A stretch of DNA of 64,000 bases from contig NZ_JAJEPR010000015.1 of NCBI RefSeq assembly GCF_020686945.1, positions 1 through 64,000 on the forward strand. The letters run 5' to 3'. The position numbers and the translations under genes are program-made. Shown here in pieces: positions 7,697 to 16,515 of this stretch (position 1 is the first letter of the stretch; each line of letters opens with the position of its first letter). The DNA comes from Limivivens faecihominis (GTDB taxonomy: Bacteria; Bacillota; Clostridia; Lachnospirales; Lachnospiraceae). The notes beneath the pieces are model-generated. The model saw only the letters and a program-made list of their open reading frames with translations, ran no database searches and had not been told where the DNA came from.

Positions 7697-9937
7697 ATGG
7701 AAAAAGAACAGATCATCCGAACTGAATATTCGGATATTATGCAGAAATCTTATATCGATTACGCCATGAGCGTTATCATTGCGAGAGCCCTGCCGGATGT
7801 GCGGGACGGATTAAAACCCGTACAGCGCCGGACCCTCTACGATATGTACGAGCTTGGCATCCGCTATGACAAGCCTTACCGGAAATGCGCCCGTATCGTC
7901 GGCGATACCATGGGTAAATATCATCCCCACGGTGATTCCTCGATCTACGAGGCCCTTGTAGTCATGGCTCAGGACTTCAAGAAAGGCCTGCCCCTCGTGG
8001 ACGGCCACGGAAACTTCGGTTCCATCGAGGGAGACGGAGCCGCAGCGATGCGATACACCGAGGCCCGCCTCCAGAAGATCACCCAAGAGGTGTTCCTGGG
8101 CGACCTGGACAAGGATGTCGTGGACTTTGTGCCGAACTTCGATGAGACGGAGAAAGAGCCTTCCGTTCTTCCGGTCCGTGTGCCGAATATTCTGGTCAAC
8201 GGTTCTGACGGAATCGCCGTCGGTATGGTGACGAGCATACCGCCTCACAACCTCGGCGAGGTCATCGATGCCGTGAAGGCTGTGATCCGGAACAACCAGA
8301 TCACGAACCGGGAACTCATGGAGTACATCAAAGGTCCGGATTTCCCTACCGGCGGCATTGTGGTAAATAAGGACGACCTCCTCTCAATCTATGAGACCGG
8401 CGTCGGCAAGATCCGCTTGAGAGGCCGTGTCGAAGTGGAAAAAGGTAAGGGCGGCAAGGACCGGCTGGTCATCACTGAGATTCCCTACACGATGATGGGA
8501 GCCAACATCGGCAAATTCTTGAACGACGTGGCCAATCTGGTGGAGAACAAGGTCACGACGGATATCGTGGATATTTCCAACCAGTCCTCCAAGGAGGGCA
8601 TCCGCATCGTTCTTGAACTCCGGAAAAACGCCGACGTGGACAACCTCGTTAACATGCTTTACAAGAAGACCCGCCTCGAGGACACCTTCGGCGTCAACAT
8701 GCTGGCGGTGGCCGGCGGCAAGCCCGAGACTCTGAGCCTCAAATCCATCATCGATTACCATGTGGATTTCCAGTTTGAGCTGGCTACAAGAAAGTACCGG
8801 ACGCTGCTCAACAAAGAGCTGGCGAAAAAAGAGATCCAGGAAGGTCTCATCAAGGCCTGCGACTGCATCGACCTCATCATCGAGATTCTCCGGGGCAGTA
8901 AAAACCAGAAACAGGTAAAAGAATGCCTGGTAAACGGCGTCACCGAGGGTATCAAATTCAAGAGCAAGGTCTCCGAGAAAGCTGCCAAAACCCTGCGCTT
9001 CACGGAAAATCAGGCCACAGCCATCCTGGAGATGCGTCTCTATAAGCTGATCGGTCTGGAGATCGAAGCACTGATGAAGGAGCACGAGGCGACGCTGGCC
9101 AATATCGACAAGTACCAGGATATCCTGAACAACTATAAATCCATGGCCCGGGTCATCATCAAAGAGCTGGATGCCGTGAAAAAAGAGTACGCCGTTCCGA
9201 GAAAAACCGGTATCGAGAACGCGGCGGAGGCCGTTTTCGAGGAGAAAAAGGTGGAAGAGATGGAAGTAGTCTTCCTCATGGACCGTTTCGGTTATGCGAG
9301 AACCGTGGACACTTCCGTTTATGAGCGAAACAAGGAAGCGGCGGACGCGGAGAATAAATATGTGCTTTCCGTCATGAACACCGACAAGATTTCGATCCTG
9401 ACCGACAGCGGCAGGCAGCATCTCATCAAGGTGCTGGATCTTCCCTACGGAAAATTCCGTGACAAAGGAAAGCCAATCGACAACCTCTGTAACTACGACA
9501 GCACGAAGGAGCAGGCGGTGGCTGTGGAGAGCCTCCAGAAACTCAAAATGTCGATTCTCCTTTTTACAACGAAAAAAGGTATGCTCAAGCAGATGGAGGG
9601 TTCCGAGCTCGATGTGGCGAAAAGGGCCATCGCAGCCACGAAGCTTATGGATGACGATGAGCTGATCTCAGTGGAAACGCTGGGCGAGTACGAGCAGATC
9701 GTCCTTCAGACTCACCAGGGATTTTTCTTACGTTTCCCCATAGGAGAGATCCCGATGAAAAAGAAAAACGCCGTGGGTGTTAGGGGAATCAAGATGGCGG
9801 ATGACGATTTCATCGAAAAAGTCCATTATCTGGCGGCCGGTGACGACGCGATCGCCCTTTATAAAGAAAAAGAAGTGCATTTAAACCGCCTCCGCATCGG
9901 AAAACGCGATACCAAAGGAGTAAAAACCAGGGTTTAA
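7697..9937 (+). CDS. parC: Type IIA topoisomerase cleavage subunit (ParC/GyrA family)
   Basis: DNA breakage-reunion subunit partnering the preceding gene. The catalytic tyrosine is Tyr120 in AAAMRYTEARL, and the quinolone-region sequence HPHGDSSIYEA carries Ser81 and Glu85, the usual drug-sensitive type residues. The C-terminal beta-pinwheel begins near residue 510. At 746 residues it is shorter than most GyrA (about 820-880). In the first blade, where GyrA carries the QRRGGKG box needed for DNA wrapping, this protein reads ERNKEAADAEN. Its absence favours a topoisomerase IV role. AAGGAGA precedes ATG 7697. Confidence 0.85.
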   Translation: MEKEQIIRTEYSDIMQKSYIDYAMSVIIARALPDVRDGLKPVQRRTLYDMYELGIRYDKPYRKCARIVGDTMGKYHPHGDSSIYEALVVMAQDFKKGLPLVDGHGNFGSIEGDGAAAMRYTEARLQKITQEVFLGDLDKDVVDFVPNFDETEKEPSVLPVRVPNILVNGSDGIAVGMVTSIPPHNLGEVIDAVKAVIRNNQITNRELMEYIKGPDFPTGGIVVNKDDLLSIYETGVGKIRLRGRVEVEKGKGGKDRLVITEIPYTMMGANIGKFLNDVANLVENKVTTDIVDISNQSSKEGIRIVLELRKNADVDNLVNMLYKKTRLEDTFGVNMLAVAGGKPETLSLKSIIDYHVDFQFELATRKYRTLLNKELAKKEIQEGLIKACDCIDLIIEILRGSKNQKQVKECLVNGVTEGIKFKSKVSEKAAKTLRFTENQATAILEMRLYKLIGLEIEALMKEHEATLANIDKYQDILNNYKSMARVIIKELDAVKKEYAVPRKTGIENAAEAVFEEKKVEEMEVVFLMDRFGYARTVDTSVYERNKEAADAENKYVLSVMNTDKISILTDSGRQHLIKVLDLPYGKFRDKGKPIDNLCNYDSTKEQAVAVESLQKLKMSILLFTTKKGMLKQMEGSELDVAKRAIAATKLMDDDELISVETLGEYEQIVLQTHQGFFLRFPIGEIPMKKKNAVGVRGIKMADDDFIEKVHYLAAGDDAIALYKEKEVHLNRLRIGKRDTKGVKTRV

Positions 9938-9959
9938 CAAGGATTTTTCACTTTTGTAC

Positions 9960-9988
9960 TTGCTTTTTCCTTTTCGGGGTGTTATAAT
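9960..9988 (+). promoter_or_regulatory. Promoter of the rimP-nusA-infB operon
   Basis: TTGCTT at 9960-9965 and TATAAT at 9983-9988, spacer 17. Transcription would begin near 9995, giving a leader of almost 100 bases that contains a terminator-like hairpin. Confidence 0.8.
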
Positions 9989-10015
9989 GCAGGTGATAAT
10001 ATTGTAACTGAAGTT

Positions 10016-10043
10016 GAGTGGGCGTTTCGTCCACTCTCTTTTT
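10016..10043 (+). terminator. Leader attenuator before rimP
   Basis: GAGTGG at 10016-10021 pairs with CCACTC at 10031-10036, followed by TCTTTTT. It lies between the operon promoter and the first gene, so if it terminates it must do so conditionally. NusA, encoded in the operon, acts at such hairpins, which makes feedback plausible but unproven. Confidence 0.6.
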
Positions 10044-10064
10044 ACTGTCAAAGGAGTTTTCCAT

Positions 10065-10094
10065 ATGACAGGGCAGGAAAGGTGGCGCAGATGA
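10065..10094 (+). CDS. Possible nine-residue leader peptide translationally coupled to rimP
   Basis: AAGGAG at 10051-10056 is well placed for an ATG at 10065, which opens a frame encoding MTGQERWRR and stopping with TGA at 10092-10094. That stop overlaps the rimP ATG at 10091 as ATGA, the classical arrangement for translational coupling. It is too short for homology evidence. The signal is the good ribosome binding site plus the exact overlap. It could be chance. Confidence 0.4.
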   Translation: MTGQERWRR

Positions 10095-10555
10095 CAAAAC
10101 GAGAGACCTATGAGAAAAAGACGGAGGAAATCCTGAACCCCATGATGGAGGAGCATGGATTTGAGCTGGTGGATGTGGAGTATGTGAAGGAAGGCGGAAG
10201 CTGGTATCTTCGCGCCTACATCGACAAACCGGGCGGCATTGCCATCAATGACTGCGAGGTAATAAGCCGTGCTTTGAGCGACAAACTGGATGAAGAGGAT
10301 TTTATTGAAGATTCCTATATTCTGGAAGTTAGCTCTCCGGGACTTGGTCGTCCCCTGAAAAAGGAAAAGGATTTCCAGAGAAATCTCGGAGAGGAAGTAG
10401 AAGTGCGTACTTTCCGTGCCATAGACGGACAGAAGGAATTTACCGGCGTCCTGAAAGCATATGACAAAGAATCCGTGACCATTGAATTAGAAGAAACAGA
10501 AATGAAATTTGCCAGGACGGATATCGCGCTGATTCGGCAGGCTTTCGATTTCTGA
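10091..10555 (+). CDS. rimP: Ribosome maturation factor RimP
   Basis: Cytoplasmic factor for 30S subunit maturation. The 154 residues cover both halves of the family: the N-terminal alpha-beta domain with GFELVDVEYVKEGG, the YIDKPGGI segment and EVSSPGLGRPL, and the C-terminal Sm-like barrel. ATG at 10091 is taken as the start because it overlaps the stop of the preceding nine-codon frame and follows AGGAAAGG. An in-frame GTG at 10082 would add three residues. First gene of the rimP-nusA-rnpM-L7Ae-infB cluster, the standard Firmicute order. Confidence 0.92.
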   Translation: MTKRETYEKKTEEILNPMMEEHGFELVDVEYVKEGGSWYLRAYIDKPGGIAINDCEVISRALSDKLDEEDFIEDSYILEVSSPGLGRPLKKEKDFQRNLGEEVEVRTFRAIDGQKEFTGVLKAYDKESVTIELEETEMKFARTDIALIRQAFDF

Positions 10556-10575
10556 GTTAAGGAGGAATTTTCAAA

Positions 10576-11760
10576 ATGAATAACGAATTGTTGGAGGCGC
10601 TGACCCTGCTGGAAAAAGAGAAAAACATCAGCAAAGACACGCTGCTGGAAGCTATCGAGCAGTCTCTGATCCAGGCCTGCAAGAATAATTTCGGCAAAGC
10701 TGACAACGTAAAAGTAAGCATCAATCCCGAGACCTGCGAGTTCCATGTATGGGCTGAGAAGACCGTTGTGGAAGAGGTAACGGATGATGTGACAGAGATT
10801 GCCCTTTCCAAGGCAAAAATGATCCGTTCCAGCTACGAGCTTGGAGATACCGTAAACGTGGAGATCCATTCCAAAGAGTTCGGCCGTATCGCCACCCAGA
10901 ACGCAAAGAACGTGATCCTTCAGAAAATCCGCGAGGAAGAGCGCAAGGTGCTCTACAATGAGTATTATGCAAAAGAGCGTGACGTTGTCACCGGTATCGT
11001 TCAGCGTTATCTCGGAAAAAATGTCAGCGTAAACTTAGGTAAGGTAGATGCGATCCTCAATGAGAACGAGATGGTAAAAGGCGAGGTATTCCGCCCCACC
11101 GAGAGAATCAAGGTTTACATCCTTGAGGTAAAGGACACCTCCAAGGGACCGAAGATCATGGTATCCCGTACTCATCCGGAGCTGGTAAAACGTCTCTTTG
11201 AGTCTGAGGTAACAGAGGTACGCGACGGTACCGTAGAGATCAAATGCATCGCCCGTGAGGCAGGCAGCCGTACCAAGATGGCTGTTTATTCCAACAACCC
11301 GGACGTAGATCCCGTAGGAGCCTGCGTTGGTATCAACGGCGCCAGAGTCAATGCGATTGTCAATGAGCTTCGCGGCGAGAAGATCGATATCATCAACTGG
11401 AACGAGAACAATGCAATTCTCATTGAGAATGCACTGAGCCCGGCCAAAGTCATCTCCGTTATCGCAGATGACGACGAGAAGACAGCGAAGGTTATCGTTC
11501 CGGATTATCAGCTTTCTCTGGCTATCGGTAAAGAAGGACAGAACGCCCGTCTGGCAGCTCGTCTGACCGGTTTCAAGATCGACATCAAGAGCGAGACCCA
11601 GGCCAAAGAGTCCGGCGAGTTCGATGATCTGTTTGGTGACAACGGTGAGTATGAGGAGTCCGCAGATTATGACGACGATTACACCGACAAGAACTACACC
11701 AGCGATTACGAGGAAGTTTCTGAGGACGCACCGGAGCAGGAAGAAGGAGATGCAGAGTAA
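10576..11760 (+). CDS. nusA: Transcription termination/antitermination factor NusA
   Basis: Binds RNA polymerase and nascent RNA to modulate pausing, termination and antitermination. The 394 residues contain the polymerase-binding N-terminal domain (1 to about 125), an S1 domain (about 135-200) and two KH domains (about 205-345, with GACVGINGARVNAIVNEL and the AIGKEGQNARLAARL loop). As in other Firmicutes the two acidic repeats of the E. coli protein are absent, and the protein ends in an Asp/Glu/Tyr-rich tail of about 50 residues. TTAAGGAGG lies just upstream of ATG 10576, 20 bases after rimP. Confidence 0.96.
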   Translation: MNNELLEALTLLEKEKNISKDTLLEAIEQSLIQACKNNFGKADNVKVSINPETCEFHVWAEKTVVEEVTDDVTEIALSKAKMIRSSYELGDTVNVEIHSKEFGRIATQNAKNVILQKIREEERKVLYNEYYAKERDVVTGIVQRYLGKNVSVNLGKVDAILNENEMVKGEVFRPTERIKVYILEVKDTSKGPKIMVSRTHPELVKRLFESEVTEVRDGTVEIKCIAREAGSRTKMAVYSNNPDVDPVGACVGINGARVNAIVNELRGEKIDIINWNENNAILIENALSPAKVISVIADDDEKTAKVIVPDYQLSLAIGKEGQNARLAARLTGFKIDIKSETQAKESGEFDDLFGDNGEYEESADYDDDYTDKNYTSDYEEVSEDAPEQEEGDAE

Positions 11761-11784
11761 GTTCTGTGTCCCGGAGGTGAGAAA

Positions 11785-12063
11785 ATGAGCCAGGTCCGCA
11801 AGGTTCCCATGCGCCAGTGTATCGGCTGCAGGGAGATGAAAAGCAAGAAAGAAATGATCCGCATCCTCAAGACCACCGAGGATGAGATTGTCATCGACGC
11901 CACCGGAAAGAAAAACGGCAGAGGGGCATATATCTGTCCCAGCCGGGAATGCTTTCAGAAAGCGGTGAAAAATAAGGGCATCGAGCGTTCCCTTAAGATG
12001 GCGATTCCCAAAGAAGTCTACGAGGCGCTGGAAAAGGAGATAGAACCGATTGAAGCAGAATAA
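11785..12063 (+). CDS. rnpM: RnpM (YlxR) RNA-binding protein
   Basis: Small basic protein of the YlxR family, 92 residues, reported in Bacillus to bind and modulate RNase P. The family signatures RQCIGCREMK near the N-terminus and GRGAYICPSREC near residue 50 are present. GGAGGTGAG precedes ATG 11785. Its end overlaps the start of the next gene by 14 bases, so the two are likely translationally coupled. Position between nusA and infB is the conserved one. Confidence 0.9.
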   Translation: MSQVRKVPMRQCIGCREMKSKKEMIRILKTTEDEIVIDATGKKNGRGAYICPSRECFQKAVKNKGIERSLKMAIPKEVYEALEKEIEPIEAE

Positions 12064-12364
12064 GATCCTGTCCCTGGTAGGCCTGGCCACAAAGGCGGGC
12101 AAGACTGCCAGCGGAGAGTTTTCCACGGAGAAATCCGTCAAGGAAGGAAAAGCAAGCCTGGTGATCGTTTCTGTCGAGAGCTCGGAGAACACGAAGAAAA
12201 AATTTACGAATATGTGTACTTTTTACAAGGTACCTATGTATCTGTACGGAACAAAGGATGAATTAGGCGCGGCCATGGGAAAAGAATTTCGCGCTTCCCT
12301 GGCGGTGAATGACAGAGGCCTTGCAGCAGCGATCCAGAAACACCTGGATGAGTTGGGAGCATAA
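12050..12364 (+). CDS. L7Ae/L30e-family ribosomal protein (YlxQ type)
   Basis: 104-residue L7Ae-fold protein. These proteins bind kink-turn RNA. The N-terminus KILSLVGLATKAGKTASGE and the central LVIVSVESSENTKKKF match the YlxQ branch found between rnpM and infB in Firmicutes. The start is TTG at 12050, with AAGGAG at 12034-12039; no ATG is available before codon 46. It overlaps rnpM by 14 bases. The exact cellular role of YlxQ is not established. Confidence 0.88.
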   Translation: MKQNKILSLVGLATKAGKTASGEFSTEKSVKEGKASLVIVSVESSENTKKKFTNMCTFYKVPMYLYGTKDELGAAMGKEFRASLAVNDRGLAAAIQKHLDELGA

Positions 12365-12439
12365 GATTTCCGTGACAGGTACGGATGCGGTCCGCCTGTT
12401 GCGCCACTATGAAAGCGGGAGGCGGTTCCTATCGTAAAG

Positions 12440-15190
12440 ATGAGAGTGTATGAGCTTGGCAGAAGCTTAGGCAGATCCAATCAGGAAATTATGAAGATAT
12501 TAACCCGGAACGGCATCAGAGTGACGAGTCACATGAGCGTTCTGGAAGAAAATCAGATAGAAATGGTGAGGAAAACAGTGGAAGCAAACGAGAAATCCAA
12601 GATGGAAAATCAGAAGAATACCGAGGGAGAAGCACCCAAGAAAAAGAACATTTCACAGGTGTTCCATCCCCAGAACAGCCGGAGCGGAATCAGCCGTCCG
12701 GCCGGACAGAAGAGCCAGAAACCGGCACGCCCGGCTGGCCAGTCCCAGGATAAAAAGCCGGCAGGCGACCGCCCCGCAGCCCAGGGCGGCGAGAGACGTT
12801 CCCAGAACGGCGGAAACGGAACCACCGGCAGCCAGAGACCTCAGAACGGCGAGAGAAGAAGCCAGGGTCAGAATGGTGAGAGAAGAAATCAGGGCCAGAA
12901 CGGCGAGAGAAGAAACGGCGGTTTCCAGGGCCAGGGCGGCGAGAGAAGAAGCCAGGGCCAGAATGGTGAGAGAAGAGGCCAGGGTCAGGGCGGCGAAAGA
13001 AGAAGCCAGGGCCAGAATGGCGAGAGAAGAAGCGGCAGTTTCCAGGGCCAGGGCGGCGAGAGAAGAGGCCAGGGCCAGAACGGTGAGAGAAGATCTTACC
13101 AGGGCCAGGGCGGCGGACGTCCGCAGAATGGCGAGAGAAGAGGCGGTTTCCAGGGTCAGGACGGAGAGAGACGTCCGCAGAACGGAGACAGAAGAGGCGG
13201 CCAGAGAGGCGGCGCTTCCATTCCGAAGGCTCCGATCGAGAGCAAACCGCTGACCAAAGAGTCCAGAACCCGTACCGACCGCAACAACGACCGCAACAGA
13301 AAGAACAGCGGTGAGGACAAATTTGACCGGCTGGAGAAGAAGAATGTATCCAGAGGAAACAATACCGTAAAGAACCAGAAGAACAACAAGCCCCAGACCG
13401 CGAAACCTGCACCCGCTCCGGAGAAGAAGGAAGACGAGATCAGAAACATCGTTCTTCCGGAGACCATGACCATCCGTGAGCTGGCAGACAAGATGAAGGT
13501 CCAGGCAGCAGCCATCGTGAAGAAACTCTTCATGCAGGGCAAGATCGTGACTGTAAACCACGAGATCGATTATGAGACCGCAGAGGAGATTGCTCTGGAG
13601 TTCAACTGCATTGCAGAGCCGGAAGAGAAGGTGGATGTGATTGCCGAGCTTCTGAAAGAGGACGAAGAGGACGAGAGCAAGATGGTTCCGAGACCCCCTG
13701 TTGTCTGCGTAATGGGTCACGTTGACCATGGTAAAACCTCCCTTCTGGATGCCATCCGTCACACCCATGTCATCGCAAAAGAGGCAGGCGGAATCACTCA
13801 GCACATCGGTGCTTACATGGTAACGATCAACGGCCAGAAGATCACCTTCCTGGATACCCCGGGACATGAGGCCTTCACCGCCATGCGTATGCGTGGAGCA
13901 AACTCCACCGATATTGCTATCCTCGTTGTCGCAGCAGACGACGGCGTGATGCCCCAGACCATTGAGGCCATCAACCATGCGAAGGCAGCAGGCATCGAGA
14001 TCATCGTTGCCATCAACAAGATTGATAAACCCAGCGCCAACATCGAGCGTGTAAAACAGGAACTCTCCGAGTACGAGCTGATCCCCGAGGACTGGGGCGG
14101 AAGCACGATCTGCGTGCCGGTATCCGCACACACCGGAGAAGGCATCGACACTCTGCTTGAGATGATCCTTCTGACTGCAGAGGTCAACGAGCTGAAGGCA
14201 AACCCGAACCGGAAAGCCAGAGGTCTTGTCATCGAGGCCCAGCTGGATAAAGGAAAAGGCCCCGTTGCCACCGTTCTGGTACAGAAAGGTACTCTCCATG
14301 TGGGAGATCCCATCGCAGCAGGTTCCTGCTTTGGTAAAGTCCGTGCGATGATCGACGACAAGGGACGCCGTGTCAAAGAGGCAGGCCCCTCCGTTCCCGT
14401 TGAGATTCTCGGTCTTTCTGACGTTCCCAACGCTGGCGAGATCTTTGTACAGACCGATTCTGAGAAGGAGGCAAGAAGCTTTGCCGATACCTTCATTAGT
14501 GAGAATAAGGAAAGACTCCTGGAGGAGACCCGGTCCAAGATGTCTCTGGACGATCTCTTCAGCCAGATTCAGGCAGGAAACTTAAAAGAGCTCAATATCA
14601 TCGTCAAAGCTGATGTACAGGGTTCTGTGGAGGCAGTGAAACAGAGCCTTCTCAAACTCTCCAACGACGAAGTTGTGGTTAAAATCATCCACGGCGGCGT
14701 CGGCGCCATCAACGAGTCTGATGTTACTCTGGCAGCTACTTCAAATGCCATCATCATCGGCTTCAACGTTCGTCCGGACAGCACAGCCAAGGCTACCGCA
14801 GAGCGTGAGGGCGTAGACCTTCGTCTCTACCGCGTCATTTACGACGCCATCGCTGATGTGGAAGCAGCCATGAAGGGTATGCTGGATCCGATCTACGAGG
14901 AGAAAGTTATCGGTCACGCCGAGGTTCGTCAGACCTTCAAGGCTTCCGGAGTCGGTACGATCGCAGGTTCCTATGTTCTGGACGGCGTATTCCAGAGAAA
15001 CTGCAAGGTTCGTATCACGAGAGAAGGTAAACAGATCTACGAGGGCGCTCTTGCTTCTCTGAAGAGATTCAAGGACGATGTAAAAGAAGTAAAGGCCGGC
15101 TACGAGTGTGGTCTTGTATTCGATAAATTCAACGACCTCCAGGAGTTCGATCAGGTAGAAGCTTATATCATGGTAGAGGTGCCGAGATAA
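12440..15190 (+). CDS. infB: Translation initiation factor IF-2 with Arg/Gly/Gln-rich linker
   Basis: GTPase that places initiator tRNA on the 30S subunit and promotes subunit joining. It begins with the IF2_N motif (RVYELGRSLGRSNQEI). The translational GTPase core has GHVDHGKT at 426-433, DTPGHEAF and NKIDKP, followed by domains II, III and IV. At 916 residues it is long. The extra length is a low-complexity linker at roughly residues 100-275 made of repeats such as GERRSQGQN, with many GERR units and no acidic segment. ATG 12440 is preceded only by a distant GGGAGG at 12410-12415, so initiation may be weak or coupled. Followed after one base by rbfA. Confidence 0.96.
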   Translation: MRVYELGRSLGRSNQEIMKILTRNGIRVTSHMSVLEENQIEMVRKTVEANEKSKMENQKNTEGEAPKKKNISQVFHPQNSRSGISRPAGQKSQKPARPAGQSQDKKPAGDRPAAQGGERRSQNGGNGTTGSQRPQNGERRSQGQNGERRNQGQNGERRNGGFQGQGGERRSQGQNGERRGQGQGGERRSQGQNGERRSGSFQGQGGERRGQGQNGERRSYQGQGGGRPQNGERRGGFQGQDGERRPQNGDRRGGQRGGASIPKAPIESKPLTKESRTRTDRNNDRNRKNSGEDKFDRLEKKNVSRGNNTVKNQKNNKPQTAKPAPAPEKKEDEIRNIVLPETMTIRELADKMKVQAAAIVKKLFMQGKIVTVNHEIDYETAEEIALEFNCIAEPEEKVDVIAELLKEDEEDESKMVPRPPVVCVMGHVDHGKTSLLDAIRHTHVIAKEAGGITQHIGAYMVTINGQKITFLDTPGHEAFTAMRMRGANSTDIAILVVAADDGVMPQTIEAINHAKAAGIEIIVAINKIDKPSANIERVKQELSEYELIPEDWGGSTICVPVSAHTGEGIDTLLEMILLTAEVNELKANPNRKARGLVIEAQLDKGKGPVATVLVQKGTLHVGDPIAAGSCFGKVRAMIDDKGRRVKEAGPSVPVEILGLSDVPNAGEIFVQTDSEKEARSFADTFISENKERLLEETRSKMSLDDLFSQIQAGNLKELNIIVKADVQGSVEAVKQSLLKLSNDEVVVKIIHGGVGAINESDVTLAATSNAIIIGFNVRPDSTAKATAEREGVDLRLYRVIYDAIADVEAAMKGMLDPIYEEKVIGHAEVRQTFKASGVGTIAGSYVLDGVFQRNCKVRITREGKQIYEGALASLKRFKDDVKEVKAGYECGLVFDKFNDLQEFDQVEAYIMVEVPR

Positions 15191-15191
15191 T

Positions 15192-15560
15192 ATGAGAAAA
15201 AACAGTATCAAAAATACAAGGATCAACGGGGAGGTCCAGCGTGAGCTGGCCAACATCATCCGCGGCGGGATCAAGGATCCGAGGATCAGCCCGCTGACCT
15301 CCGTGGTGGCTGTGGAAGTAGCGCCGGATCTTAAGACCTGTAAGGCATACATCAGCGTTCTGGGCGACAGTGAAGCCCAGAAGGCTACCCTTGCGGGCTT
15401 AAAGAGCGCGGAAGGCTATATTCGCCGGGAGCTGGCCCACACCGTCAATTTAAGAAACACACCGGAGATCCGCTTTATTCTGGATCAGTCCATCGAGTAC
15501 GGTGTGCATATGTCAAAGATCATCGATGAGGTCACTGCAAAGGATGAGGAAAATGTTTGA
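15192..15560 (+). CDS. rbfA: 30S ribosome-binding factor RbfA
   Basis: Small KH-fold protein that helps late 16S rRNA processing and cold adaptation. The 122 residues show the typical start (NTRINGEVQRELANIIR), KDPRI, the central YISVLG and RFILDQSIEYGVHMS. It starts one base after the infB stop and overlaps nrnA by 8 bases, so expression is part of the infB operon. Confidence 0.94.
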   Translation: MRKNSIKNTRINGEVQRELANIIRGGIKDPRISPLTSVVAVEVAPDLKTCKAYISVLGDSEAQKATLAGLKSAEGYIRRELAHTVNLRNTPEIRFILDQSIEYGVHMSKIIDEVTAKDEENV

Positions 15561-16515
15561 TCTTGACCAGGAAATAAAGGGGGCAAAGCGCATCGGTATC
15601 GCCGGTCACATCCGGCCCGACGGAGACTGCGTGGGTTCCTGCTTGGGGTTAGGCCTTTATCTTCGGGAAAATTACCCGGAGCTTGAGGCTGTGGATATCC
15701 ATCTGGAATCCGTGCCGGAGAAATTCCGGGTGCTGGAGGGAACAGAGACCATCTGTACCTCCTACCCGGAGAAAACCTACGATGTGTTCTTTTCTCTGGA
15801 CTGCGGAGATATCGGACGGCTGGGAAATGCCGCAGAATATCTTAAGACCGCGGGAAAAGTGATCTGCGTGGACCATCACATCAGCAATCACGGCTTCGGC
15901 GATGTGCAGTTTATTGAACCGGCGGCCAGTTCCACATCAGAGCTTATCTATCTTCTGCTGGATGACGCGGAGCTTTCCGTCAGTGCAGCAAAAGCACTTT
16001 ATATGGGAATTGCCCATGATACCGGCGTGTTCCAGTATTCCTGCACGGGCAGGCGTACGATGGAAATTGCCGGAAAGCTCATGGAGAAGGGCTTTGATTT
16101 CAACGAGCTTCTGGATCAGACCTTTTTCCAGAAGACCTATCTTCAGAACCAGATCCTGGGCCGTGCCCTTCTGGAGAGCATGCTTCTGATGGATGGAAAA
16201 TGCATCATCAGCGCCCTTCGGAAAAAAGATCTGGATTTCTACGGTGTCACCAGCGAGGATCTGGACGGCATCGTGAGCCAGCTGCGGAACACCACCGGCG
16301 TGGAAGTGGCCATTTTCCTCTATGAGACGGCCATTCAGGAGTTCAAGGTGAGTCTTCGGTCCAACGGAAGGGTGGATGTAAGCCGTGTGGCTTCCTATTT
16401 CGGAGGCGGCGGCCATGTCCGGGCGGCAGGCTGCACCATGCAGGGAAGCGTCTATGATGTGCTCAACAATCTGACGCTCCACATCGAAAAGCAGTTAAAG
16501 GGAGCAGACTTGTGA
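15553..16515 (+). CDS. nrnA: DHH-family oligoribonuclease / pAp phosphatase (NrnA)
   Basis: Degrades short RNA oligonucleotides and 3'-phosphoadenosine 5'-phosphate in bacteria that lack Orn. The 320 residues carry the metal-binding motifs in order: GHIRPDGDCVGS near residue 20, LDCGD near 85, VDHHISN (the DHH signature) near 107, and YMGIAHDTG. The DHHA1 domain ends in FGGGGHVRAAG. ATG 15553 follows GATGAGGAAA and overlaps the rbfA end; an upstream in-frame GTG is less well placed. It overlaps truB by four bases (GTGA). Confidence 0.9.
   Translation: MFDLDQEIKGAKRIGIAGHIRPDGDCVGSCLGLGLYLRENYPELEAVDIHLESVPEKFRVLEGTETICTSYPEKTYDVFFSLDCGDIGRLGNAAEYLKTAGKVICVDHHISNHGFGDVQFIEPAASSTSELIYLLLDDAELSVSAAKALYMGIAHDTGVFQYSCTGRRTMEIAGKLMEKGFDFNELLDQTFFQKTYLQNQILGRALLESMLLMDGKCIISALRKKDLDFYGVTSEDLDGIVSQLRNTTGVEVAIFLYETAIQEFKVSLRSNGRVDVSRVASYFGGGGHVRAAGCTMQGSVYDVLNNLTLHIEKQLKGADL

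Noticed and set aside
12653..14299. Long antisense and alternate-frame proteins across the infB repeat region
   Set aside because: They arise from the repetitive Arg/Gly coding sequence read in other frames.
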